Below, piece by piece: positions 1-7,985 of a DNA stretch of 35,946 bases. Source of the DNA: Elusimicrobiales bacterium (lineage in GTDB: Bacteria > Elusimicrobiota > Elusimicrobia > Elusimicrobiales > UBA9959). Within the stretch, counting starts at the first letter, position 1. Each line of letters starts with the position of its first letter. The DNA is taken from contig JANZZP010000062.1 of NCBI GenBank assembly GCA_026419335.1, positions 1 through 35,946 on the forward strand, written 5' to 3'. The notes beneath the pieces were generated by a model. It was given only the letters and a program-made list of their open reading frames with translations. It ran no database searches and was not told the origin of the DNA. Both the position numbers and the translations under genes were made by a program.

Positions 1-417
1 CATCTGAGTTGGATGCCATTCATTTGTAAGTCCATTCCAAACTGGCACTCCAGCATATTTTGCAAGTTCCTCAATAATTTCTTGTCCAAACCCTCTATAT
101 TCTATCCCATCATACATCCTACCTAAAACTCTTGCCGTATCCTTTATTGATTCTTTGTGACCAAGTTGACTTGAATTTGGATCAATATAAGTGACATGTG
201 CTCCTTGATCATATGCTGCTACTTCAAAAGCACATCTTGTTCTTGTGGATGTTTTTTCAAATATTAATGCTATGTTTTTACCTTTTAATCTTGGTTGTTC
301 AGTCCCACTATATTTTGCTTTCTTCAATTCTATTGCTAAATTTATTAAAAATAAAAATTCCTCTTTTGTAAAATCAATTTCTTTTAAAAAATGTCTTCCT
401 TTTAGATTCATTGGCAT
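1..417 (-). CDS. argF: Ornithine carbamoyltransferase, N-terminal part (cut by the window edge)
   Basis: Transfers carbamoyl between carbamoyl phosphate and ornithine, giving citrulline (biosynthesis) or running in reverse in the arginine deiminase pathway. My own translation of the minus strand gives 139 codons open to base 1. The carbamoyl-phosphate loop STRTR lies at residues 57-61, followed by [19 protein letters not shown] and, at the cut end, HPTQ, all typical of ornithine rather than aspartate carbamoyltransferase. An AAGGAGGT ribosome site at 421-428 precedes two in-frame ATGs (417 and 411); the spacing is 4 or 10 bases from GGAGG, so either may be used. The gene follows the amylase gene by 33 bases. 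Whether it is anabolic (argF) or catabolic (arcB) cannot be decided here; the carbamate kinase at the other end of the window makes the catabolic role possible. Confidence 0.93.
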   Translation of the reverse strand, partial: MPMNLKGRHFLKEIDFTKEEFLFLINLAIELKKAKYSGTEQPRLKGKNIALIFEKTSTRTRCAFEVAAYDQGAHVTYIDPNSSQLGHKESIKDTARVLGRMYDGIEYRGFGQEIIEELAKYAGVPVWNGLTNEWHPTQM

Positions 418-450
418 AAGACCTCCTTTAAGTAATATAATAAAAATATT

Positions 451-1911
451 TTATAACTTTTTTAAAATTAAAAATGAATTAGATTTAATTTTAATTTTTT
501 CAGTATTTATAATTTTTCCTTTTAATATGTCAAATAACTTATCTTCTTTAATATATTTAGAAAAGTCAATATTCATGTTGGAATCTGCTTTATTCAATAA
601 AACATAAATATAATCTTTGTCAGATAAAGTCCTTCTAAATATAAATAAATCTTTTTCTACATATATAATCTCCATTTTCCCATATCTTAGGTGAGGAAGT
701 TTTCTTCTTAAATCATTTAACATTTTTATATGTTTATATACTTTAGAATATTTGGCTTTTTTTATATTTTCTATTCCAAACATCCTTCTATTATCTGGGT
801 CCTCACCACCTACCATCATAATTTCAGTCCCATAGTATATGCAAGGGATTCCTCTAACAGTAAAATAAAAATTAAGCATATTTATATATTGGTTCAACGT
901 TGCTGGTGAAATCGGAGAATTAAATCTTGGTTTATCATGGTTATCAGGATAAACAACTAAATATGTAGGATCAGAATATTTTTCATCATTTTCTAAAATT
1001 TTTAAAACATCCCTAAAATTTCCCCCTTTAAAAACTTTCTCTAATGGACCCCAACCACCACCCATAGAAGATAATGGCATATCTAAAACACTTATAGAAC
1101 CATCTCCCATTTTAGTATATGATGATAGTAAATTAAAATCAGAGTTTGTCCATACTTCACCAAAAATAAAAAAATTAGGTTTATCTTTTTTCATCTCATA
1201 AGCAAATTCTTTAACAAAATCACTACTAACCCAAACAACAGTATCTAATCTAAACCCATCAACACCCATATCTCTCCAATATTTATAAACATCTATTAAC
1301 CATCTTTTGACTTCTGGATTTTTATCGTTAAAATCAAGAAGGTCAAAAAGTATAGGTCCATCCTTAGTAAACCAATCATAAGTATCATTAAAATAATCAA
1401 ACACTCTTCCTAAACCCCACACTCTTCCTCTATCTTCATACCATTTAACATCTATACTTACATCACCACCATGAGCATGATTTATAACCACATCCTGTAT
1501 AATCTTTAAACCCCTTTTATGCGCCTTTTCTATTAAATCTCTGTAGGTATAACCCGGAGATTCTAAATGAGGATCCACCTTTGATAAATCCCATGCCCAA
1601 TAACCATGATATCCAGCCGCATCATAAGTTTTCGCTGAGTTTATATATCTACCTGGAGGTTGCATTATAGGTGGTGTAATCCAAATTGCTGTAAAACCCA
1701 TATTTTTAATATAATCAAAATTGTCAATCAAACCTTTAAAATCACCACCTTGATAATACCTTAAATTACCCGGAATATATTCATCACCCCAAATATTGTT
1801 ATTTGAAGGATCTCCATCAACAAACCTATCAGTAATAACGAAATAAATACTTTCATCTCTAAAATCACCACTATTTACAAAAACCAAAAATAAAAACAAT
1901 AGAAAATACAT
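451..1911 (-). CDS. Secreted alpha-amylase family protein (glycoside hydrolase family 13)
   Basis: Hydrolyses or rearranges alpha-1,4-glucans. The 486-residue protein begins with a short hydrophobic export signal (residues 1-13) and has the four GH13 blocks in order: DVVINH (140-145), GFRLD with nucleophile D223, FGEVW with acid/base E252, and NHD (324-326). A C-terminal beta domain of about 100 residues follows. The open frame extends 38 codons further upstream into the divergent methyltransferase gene, but I place the start at 1911 because the signal peptide begins there; no clear Shine-Dalgarno sequence precedes it. A candidate promoter lies at 1928-1956. Export and the early YFVITDRF..GD block resemble secreted starch-degrading amylases; substrate specificity is not readable. 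It probably supplies maltooligosaccharides for uptake. Confidence 0.93.
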   Translation of the reverse strand: MYFLLFLFLVFVNSGDFRDESIYFVITDRFVDGDPSNNNIWGDEYIPGNLRYYQGGDFKGLIDNFDYIKNMGFTAIWITPPIMQPPGRYINSAKTYDAAGYHGYWAWDLSKVDPHLESPGYTYRDLIEKAHKRGLKIIQDVVINHAHGGDVSIDVKWYEDRGRVWGLGRVFDYFNDTYDWFTKDGPILFDLLDFNDKNPEVKRWLIDVYKYWRDMGVDGFRLDTVVWVSSDFVKEFAYEMKKDKPNFFIFGEVWTNSDFNLLSSYTKMGDGSISVLDMPLSSMGGGWGPLEKVFKGGNFRDVLKILENDEKYSDPTYLVVYPDNHDKPRFNSPISPATLNQYINMLNFYFTVRGIPCIYYGTEIMMVGGEDPDNRRMFGIENIKKAKYSKVYKHIKMLNDLRRKLPHLRYGKMEIIYVEKDLFIFRRTLSDKDYIYVLLNKADSNMNIDFSKYIKEDKLFDILKGKIINTEKIKIKSNSFLILKKL

Positions 1912-1927
1912 ATTTATATTAAACAAA

Positions 1928-1958
1928 AATTTAAATATTAAACAAAATGTTGTAAAAT
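1928..1958. promoter_or_regulatory. Candidate interleaved divergent promoters (amylase / O-methyltransferase)
   Basis: Toward the amylase (minus): TTTACA at 1956-1951, 17-base spacer, TAAATT at 1933-1928, predicted start near 1921. Toward the methyltransferase (plus): TTTAAA at 1930-1935, 17-base spacer, TAAAAT at 1953-1958, predicted start near 1965, one base before the ATG. The -35 of each overlaps the -10 of the other, so only one polymerase could bind at a time. In DNA this AT-rich such matches are common, hence the low confidence. Confidence 0.35.
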
Positions 1959-1965
1959 CATAATT

Positions 1966-2634
1966 ATGGAAAAGTTTTATCCCGAAAAACTTGATGAAAA
2001 AACAATTGAGTATTTCAATAAACACATCTTTAATGACAACAATCTAAAAGAAATTATAAACAAAAAAATTAGCGAGCTTGGAATAAAAAATATCTCTATT
2101 ACTGATATTGACTCAAGTTTAATTTCTCTTATAACATTAATAAATAAACCCAAAAAAGTTGTAGAAATAGGATGTTTTTTAGGATATTCTGCAATTACAA
2201 TTGTTAAAAACATGCCTGAAGATGGAAGAATATATACAATTGAAAAAAATGACCAGTATACACAAATTGCCTTAAATATTATAAAAGAATTAGGACTTTC
2301 AAATAAAATAACTGTTATAAATGAAGACGCTATAGATTACCTACCAAAATTATCAAAGATATCTCCGTTTGATATGTGCTTTATAGACGCTGACAAAGAA
2401 AATTATCCTACATATTTTAAATGGTCAATAAAAAATATAAAGAGTGGTGGAGTTATAATGGCTCATAATGTGTTTTTAAAAGGAAAGCTTTTTTATGATG
2501 GAGATGATAAAGAACAAAATAAAAAATCAAGAGGAATGAGAGAATTTTTATATAATTTCTTTACAGAAGAAAAAATTATACATCGTTCAATCATCCCAAC
2601 TCCAGACGGACTTGCTATTGCTATAGTAAAATAA
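1966..2634 (+). CDS. SAM-dependent O-methyltransferase, caffeoyl-CoA/catechol OMT-like family
   Basis: A 222-residue class I methyltransferase of the small metal-dependent O-methyltransferase family. Motif I is EIGCFLGYSA (67-76), then IEKND (92-96), FIDADKENYP (139-148, with a metal-ligand aspartate in DADK) and AHNVFLKG (166-173). In relatives the last block usually reads DN, giving two metal ligands; here the aspartate is histidine 167. It is the only plus-strand gene in the window. No ribosome site is visible and a -10-like TAAAAT sits 7 bases before the ATG, so the mRNA may be leaderless. Its 3' end overlaps the convergent gene by 48 bases. Substrate unknown: relatives act on catechols, flavonoids and tRNA (TrmR-type), so the substrate cannot be inferred. 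Confidence 0.9.
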   Translation: MEKFYPEKLDEKTIEYFNKHIFNDNNLKEIINKKISELGIKNISITDIDSSLISLITLINKPKKVVEIGCFLGYSAITIVKNMPEDGRIYTIEKNDQYTQIALNIIKELGLSNKITVINEDAIDYLPKLSKISPFDMCFIDADKENYPTYFKWSIKNIKSGGVIMAHNVFLKGKLFYDGDDKEQNKKSRGMREFLYNFFTEEKIIHRSIIPTPDGLAIAIVK

Positions 2635-3882
2635 TTTTTCTTCAGCAATCTTAATGCCGAAATAAATTTTTTTATTCCTAAAATATATATCAAACGGTAA
2701 TAAACTTTCCCACAAAATATATTGTATTTTTCTATTAATCTTAGATACTTTTATAATCTCTAAGATAAGATTAATTGCTACAATGCGTTTATTTTCATAT
2801 ACTGAAATACTACCAGTATTTAAAAGGTTAAATGATATTGAATTAAAATAATTTTTAAGTTCTAACAAATCTAATTCAACTTTTTTATGAAACTTAAGTT
2901 TTAAAACTTTAGATTCTAAAATAAAAAAAATATAGTCAATTAAGCAACTGTAATATCTATTAAGTTTTTGGTATATTTTTTCATTTTCAGATATAAAATT
3001 TAATATTCTAGAAAGATTTTCTATCTCAGACCATAGATAATGAGCTTCTTTAATAAAATCAGAAAAATTTAAATTCACATTATTTAGATATTCTAACCTA
3101 GACAAAACTTTAGAAAACACTTCTTTATAGTTTTGTTGCTCCTCCATCCTGATGCGAATAACAATACTTTTCAATATTAGTTTTTTTTTCATATTGAATA
3201 AAATTTCATTTAATTTATTAAGATGATAATTATCTATCATTGTTACATTTTTAATTGTTGAAATATAATTACTAAAATAAATATAATACTCATCACAATT
3301 TTTTATTATTCCTAAAATATCTTTAACCTTATAACCAGAAAGAATTGAATACACGTTATTTATTGCACTAATTTCGTCAGATATAGCTTTCTTATTAATT
3401 TTATAGTAATTTGAAGAAGTAAAATTTTCATTATACATCTTTTCTATACTATTTGATGTTTCAACAGTAAAATCATATTTTTCTAAATTAGCATCAAAAA
3501 GTAAAGAAGATAGTTCTCTCATGCTCTCTTGATTTAGATTACCCCTAGCTGCTTCGGTCATTTTATCTATTATTTGTTTAACATAAGGATTAAGATAATC
3601 CTCATATATTGTAGATGAAATTTTAAAACCACCAGTATCTTTAATTTTATTTGCAAAAAGTTCAGAAGCTTTTTGTGGATTTTCTTTTATCCATTCCATT
3701 ATACACAATCTCATATCAGAATATGTACCTCGCTGACAAGAAATTTCTACCACAAACTCTTTATTTTCAGCTAAATTATCAGCAACAATCCCTCTGAAAA
3801 ACTTATCTTGTATTATCTTTTGCTGTATCTCATCAATAGTTAAAGAGAATGCTGAAAATATAAAAATAAATAGAAATTTCAT
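2587..3882 (-). CDS. Exported helical protein of unknown function
   Basis: I do not recognise this 431-residue protein. It opens with a short hydrophobic signal (residues 1-14, MKFLFIFIFSAFSL) and no other membrane segment, so it is probably periplasmic or secreted. The rest is lysine/glutamate/asparagine-rich and looks mostly alpha-helical, with a Cys pair at C49 and C60 that could form a disulfide and two more cysteines further on. The start codon overlaps the stop of the phospholipase-D gene (ATGA), so the two are translationally coupled, and it is the last gene of the run that begins with pilM. Its 3' end overlaps the convergent methyltransferase by 48 bases. The context (envelope lipid, glycan and pilus genes) suggests a cell-envelope role, but that is inference only. 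Confidence 0.75.
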   Translation of the reverse strand: MKFLFIFIFSAFSLTIDEIQQKIIQDKFFRGIVADNLAENKEFVVEISCQRGTYSDMRLCIMEWIKENPQKASELFANKIKDTGGFKISSTIYEDYLNPYVKQIIDKMTEAARGNLNQESMRELSSLLFDANLEKYDFTVETSNSIEKMYNENFTSSNYYKINKKAISDEISAINNVYSILSGYKVKDILGIIKNCDEYYIYFSNYISTIKNVTMIDNYHLNKLNEILFNMKKKLILKSIVIRIRMEEQQNYKEVFSKVLSRLEYLNNVNLNFSDFIKEAHYLWSEIENLSRILNFISENEKIYQKLNRYYSCLIDYIFFILESKVLKLKFHKKVELDLLELKNYFNSISFNLLNTGSISVYENKRIVAINLILEIIKVSKINRKIQYILWESLLPFDIYFRNKKIYFGIKIAEEKLFYYSNSKSVWSWDD

Positions 3883-5012
3883 AAAAAATCTCTAAATAGA
3901 TATATAAATTGTGATATAATTTTCATAGAAAGAGGCATTTTCTTTACTCTGTCAAAAGTAAGTTCAAAACAATTTTCAATATCTTTTTCAAAATTCTCTT
4001 TCATCTTCGCACCTATAACTTCATCATAAATATTCACATTTAATTCAAGATTATAATGGAGACTTATATGATCTAAATTATGAGAACCAAGTGAAATCCA
4101 TACTCCATCTACAACAGCACTTTTTGCATGAAGGACTTCCCCCTGCCATTCATAAACTTTAACACCATGCTTTATCAAATCTTTGAGTATTGTAAACGAT
4201 GCAAGTCTAACATATGGATGATCAGTTTTATGAGGTACTATTATTTTAACATCAACACCTCTCATAACTGCCCGTTTCAAACATCTTGCTAATTGTTTAT
4301 CAGGCAAAAAATATGCATTTGTTATATATATAAAATCCTTAGCATTATCCATAGCATATCTATAAGCTTTTCTTACAGATCTTAAAGTAACTATACCAAA
4401 CTCATACACAAGTGTTACATATACATCTCCACCCTGCTCACTTACAGGAATATCAAAATAATTACCACCACAACGAACCCAAGTATCACGAAAAATCTTT
4501 ACAACCTCGTATACAGCTTGTCCAGCAAAACTTATTCCTATATCTTTCCAATTCCTACCACCCATGGAATATGGAACATAATCAAGACTTAAATTAAACC
4601 CTCCTATTATTGCTCTTTTAAAATCACTTATTATTATTTTCCTATGATCTCTTCTGAACCATTTTCTAAACGAGGTAAAAAGTTTTATAGGATTATATTC
4701 TATTACTTTAACACCATGTTTCTTTAATACTGAAAAATAATCTTTTGAAGTATTCCGACTACCTATACTATCATATATAATACACACATCAACGCCTGAT
4801 TTGGCTTTTTGACAGAGAATTTGTTGTATCTTAAGTCCTAAACTATCATCAGCAATCTCATAAAATTCAAGGAATATCGATCTTTCTGATTTTTGAAGCG
4901 TATCAAATATAGTTTCAACAAATAATTCACTAGAGTTTATTATTTTAATATCAAATGCTTTAACAAGCATAGACAGATCTGAACAATATTTTCTTATATG
5001 ATATAGATCCAT
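3879..5012 (-). CDS. Phospholipase D superfamily protein, cardiolipin synthase-like
   Basis: Carries two HKD catalytic motifs: HRKIIISD (H123, K125, D130) followed by GGFN, and HAKSAVVD (H295, K297, D302) followed by GSHN and a NLELN stretch. This double arrangement is that of cardiolipin synthases, which condense two phosphatidylglycerols, or one with phosphatidylethanolamine. At 377 residues and without the two N-terminal membrane helices of ClsA it resembles ClsB/ClsC-type enzymes. No Shine-Dalgarno site is evident 9 bases after the previous stop, so translation may depend on reinitiation. Its position behind pilus and polysaccharide genes fits an envelope role. A phospholipase or another phosphatidyltransferase activity cannot be excluded. 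Confidence 0.88.
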   Translation of the reverse strand: MDLYHIRKYCSDLSMLVKAFDIKIINSSELFVETIFDTLQKSERSIFLEFYEIADDSLGLKIQQILCQKAKSGVDVCIIYDSIGSRNTSKDYFSVLKKHGVKVIEYNPIKLFTSFRKWFRRDHRKIIISDFKRAIIGGFNLSLDYVPYSMGGRNWKDIGISFAGQAVYEVVKIFRDTWVRCGGNYFDIPVSEQGGDVYVTLVYEFGIVTLRSVRKAYRYAMDNAKDFIYITNAYFLPDKQLARCLKRAVMRGVDVKIIVPHKTDHPYVRLASFTILKDLIKHGVKVYEWQGEVLHAKSAVVDGVWISLGSHNLDHISLHYNLELNVNIYDEVIGAKMKENFEKDIENCFELTFDRVKKMPLSMKIISQFIYLFRDFL

Positions 5013-5021
5013 AAAGATATT

Positions 5022-6521
5022 CTAATAGTTATAAAAGATCTTTTTCAAATAAAAATATTTATCAAAATCAAAATTACAAATTATTTTTGAATAAAAATTA
5101 TTACCTGTACATTTAAGATTAGGATCAATTTGAGAAAATAAATCTTTTGCTTCATTATATCTTTTTGTCTCAATATAAAAAAAACAAAGTTCTAATTTAG
5201 CGTTTCTAAAATTAGGTTCAAGTTCTATTGCATTTTTAAACCAATATTCTTGTCTATCACTTTTAAAATTTCTATAAAAAATTCCATTAAAATAACTTAA
5301 CAAACCATTATAGGGTGAATAATAATAAGCATATTCACTAATCGCAGCATTTTTAAATACATTTTCAGAAGAGATAATATCTCTATAAGCCTCATAATAT
5401 AGTTTATGTGATAAATATTTTTTATCTTTAAAAGGAAAATATAGAAAAATCATAAAAAAAACAGGTGCTATTTTTCTTATTTCAAAATTAAAATCATTAG
5501 GGTTTTTGATAAAAAAAGATATAGCTATAACTATAAAAAAAATTATCCTAATAAAAGGTAAATACAATATACTATCAAACATAAAAAAAACAGAAATGCC
5601 TAAAATTGGATAAAAAAATAATCCTCTTAAAGATAAAAATATAATAAAAATCATTGGAATAACCATTAAAATCCCACCTTCAACTAAAATATTCAAAAAA
5701 TGACTATGTGAATGTAAAGCAGAATGATTATAATAACACAAACCATCATAATAAGGAAACTTAAAAATTTCAAAAACATTTTCAAAACTACCTAAACCCC
5801 ATCCAAAAAAAGGATTATTTAGAAATGCTTTAATCGAAATTATATAAAAATCAAATCTTTTATATGCTTTCGGATCATCTAATTTTAATATATTATTAAA
5901 ATTTATAACAATAAGCACCAAAGTTAAAAAAAATATTATTAATACTAATTTAGAAACTTTAAATCTAAACCTAAAAAATTCAAATGTGCTGATAAGAATT
6001 ATTGCTAACACCCCATTCCTAGAAGCACAAATAAAACAACCTAACCACATTAAAATAAATAAAATCATATAAGTAATATTAAATCTTCTATCAGTGAGCA
6101 AAAAACCTATAGAAAGTACATAGAAAAATGCTTGATAATTTGGATTTCTGGAAGTAAATAAAAAGGATATATTGAATAATTTACCAATTATCATATCAAT
6201 AAAAACAAACAATCCAATTACATATATAGTTTTTTTAAAAAAAATCATATATGAATCATTTTTTTCTGATAGAGAAATCATAAATAACACAGCTAATAAT
6301 TCAATATAAAACCAATCAATAGATTGAGAAAAATTGGAAAAAATTAGAGAAGCTATTAAAGATAAAATATAAAGAAAAATATAGTATGAATTTATTCTAA
6401 CATTTTTAAAATACACGAATACAAACATTAAAAACAATAAAAAAAATGAAATTTTTAAATCTAATAACCCACCTGAAATAAAACCAATAATTAAAAACAT
6501 CAATGTTATGATTTTCATCAA
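5022..6521 (-). CDS. O-antigen ligase/polymerase-like membrane protein with C-terminal TPR-like region (second of a tandem pair)
   Basis: A 499-residue protein with about ten to twelve hydrophobic segments up to about residue 370, then a soluble tail with TPR-like helical pairs. The Wzy/WaaL signature is present: a stretch ending NNPFFGWGLGSF, then a periplasmic loop with the histidines of LHSHSHFLNIL and EGG. Proteins of this family polymerise or transfer lipid-linked glycans; members with TPR tails include pilin O-oligosaccharyltransferases (PglL/TfpO type) and polysaccharide polymerases. It overlaps the stop of its paralogue by 4 bases (ATGA) and follows pilQ, which makes glycosylation of pilin or another surface protein a reasonable guess. 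Sequence alone cannot separate ligase, polymerase and protein glycosyltransferase. Confidence 0.85.
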   Translation of the reverse strand: MMKIITLMFLIIGFISGGLLDLKISFFLLFLMFVFVYFKNVRINSYYIFLYILSLIASLIFSNFSQSIDWFYIELLAVLFMISLSEKNDSYMIFFKKTIYVIGLFVFIDMIIGKLFNISFLFTSRNPNYQAFFYVLSIGFLLTDRRFNITYMILFILMWLGCFICASRNGVLAIILISTFEFFRFRFKVSKLVLIIFFLTLVLIVINFNNILKLDDPKAYKRFDFYIISIKAFLNNPFFGWGLGSFENVFEIFKFPYYDGLCYYNHSALHSHSHFLNILVEGGILMVIPMIFIIFLSLRGLFFYPILGISVFFMFDSILYLPFIRIIFFIVIAISFFIKNPNDFNFEIRKIAPVFFMIFLYFPFKDKKYLSHKLYYEAYRDIISSENVFKNAAISEYAYYYSPYNGLLSYFNGIFYRNFKSDRQEYWFKNAIELEPNFRNAKLELCFFYIETKRYNEAKDLFSQIDPNLKCTGNNFYSKIICNFDFDKYFYLKKIFYNY

Positions 6522-7978
6522 GATTTAATATATTCTTTCATTCTTTTATATATCTCTATCGATGCTTTTTGATCAATATTTTTATAATTCTCAATTAAAA
6601 TATTATATATATCCTTACGATATGGATTTATTAAAAGAACATATTCAAGTGATTTCAAGTAATCAATCAGCTTGCCTGGTTGTTTACTTGCTAATAATAA
6701 ATAAATATTAGCTCTATTAATAGCAAGATCTATATTCGAAGGATATTTTCTAACACCTAACTCTGCTACCTCAATAGCTTTTGAATAATCTCCTAAATTC
6801 AATAAATTCTGCGATTTTTTAATAATATGCTCTACATCAAAAAGTAAATACCAAAAATAAAGAAAGTAAATAAATGATATAAAAGTAAAAACTATTATTG
6901 TTTTTGCTATCTTAATGTATGAATTGTTGAAAATAAACAAATAAGATCTAGTTTTTAGTACATAACCTAAATAAAACATAAAAAGCCACCACCCACATGT
7001 TGTATCTGGACCTATATCAAAAAATGAATGAACAAGTAAAGCAATAATAACATATCTTTCAATAGTATATATGTTTTTAATTGAAAGAAAAATAAAAATA
7101 ATAAAAAAAGCAAAAGTAAAAATTCCACCTTCTGCTAATATGCCTAAAAAATAATTATGAGGATATATACTTTTAAGTTCAGCTTTTGAAAAAGCAGATA
7201 TTATGTGAGTAAAGGAAGAATAACCCCATCCAAAAATTGGTCTTTCATAAAACATTTTTAAAGTTGATCCCCACCAAGATAATCTATCAAATACAGATTC
7301 AGGTTCAACAAAAATAATAAGGAATAAAAAAAGTATAGAAATAATAAATAACATAATCTTATTACTTTTCCAGTCAATGTTTTTTCGATTATCAAAAGCA
7401 TAAACAATACAAGATATCAATATAGAAAATACACTTGCTATTGATTTTGTAAATAAAATAGCTATAAAAAATAAAACTGCATAATAATATTTTTTTTTAG
7501 ACAAAAGTATAGCAGTAAAAATAATAAATACAAAAGCAAAAAGATTTAAATTACCTTTTTGAGAAATTCCTATATCTATGAAATTATCTAAAATAAATAA
7601 AATTAAAGTTAAAAAAAATAAAGAATAATACCACTTTATATCTATCTCTTCAACATTTAATACACAAAAAAATATTAAAAACCCTGATATTAAATTTACG
7701 TATTCATAATAAAGTAAATTCTTAATTGGACTAAATATATAAGAAATTATAAAAGCAGTAGGTATATAAAGAAAATACTTAATTTGAGGAGGTAATATTA
7801 GTCTTTTTGTGTATATGGAAATATAAATAACAAAAATAAAGAAAAATATAATAAAAAAATTAAACAAAAAATATAAAGAAATATTCCAAAATGGATATAA
7901 AACACAAGTTAAAAATGGAATAAAGAAAATACTCCTTGATATATTTGATACATTAACATAACCAGCTTCGCGATTCAT
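6518..7978 (-). CDS. O-antigen ligase/polymerase-like membrane protein with C-terminal TPR-like region (first of a tandem pair)
   Basis: A 486-residue multi-spanning protein. After about ten membrane segments it shows the family signature RPIFGWGYSSF, a loop with YPHNYFLGILAEGG, more helices, and from about residue 390 a soluble TPR-like tail (repeated helices around SKAIEVAELGVRKYPSN and NRANIYLLLA). It begins 7 bases after the pilQ stop without an obvious ribosome site and is the apparent paralogue of the next gene. Expected role: transfer or polymerisation of an undecaprenyl-linked glycan on the periplasmic face of the inner membrane. Context suggests a connection with the type IV pilus. 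Catalytic specificity is not determinable. Confidence 0.85.
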   Translation of the reverse strand: MNREAGYVNVSNISRSIFFIPFLTCVLYPFWNISLYFLFNFFIIFFFIFVIYISIYTKRLILPPQIKYFLYIPTAFIISYIFSPIKNLLYYEYVNLISGFLIFFCVLNVEEIDIKWYYSLFFLTLILFILDNFIDIGISQKGNLNLFAFVFIIFTAILLSKKKYYYAVLFFIAILFTKSIASVFSILISCIVYAFDNRKNIDWKSNKIMLFIISILFLFLIIFVEPESVFDRLSWWGSTLKMFYERPIFGWGYSSFTHIISAFSKAELKSIYPHNYFLGILAEGGIFTFAFFIIFIFLSIKNIYTIERYVIIALLVHSFFDIGPDTTCGWWLFMFYLGYVLKTRSYLFIFNNSYIKIAKTIIVFTFISFIYFLYFWYLLFDVEHIIKKSQNLLNLGDYSKAIEVAELGVRKYPSNIDLAINRANIYLLLASKQPGKLIDYLKSLEYVLLINPYRKDIYNILIENYKNIDQKASIEIYKRMKEYIKS

Positions 7979-7985
7979 TTAAAGT

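Noticed and set aside
245..607. Plus-strand frame of 120 codons spanning the argF-amylase junction
   Set aside because: It is antisense to two well-supported genes, and its translation is Phe/Ile/Asn-rich without motifs.
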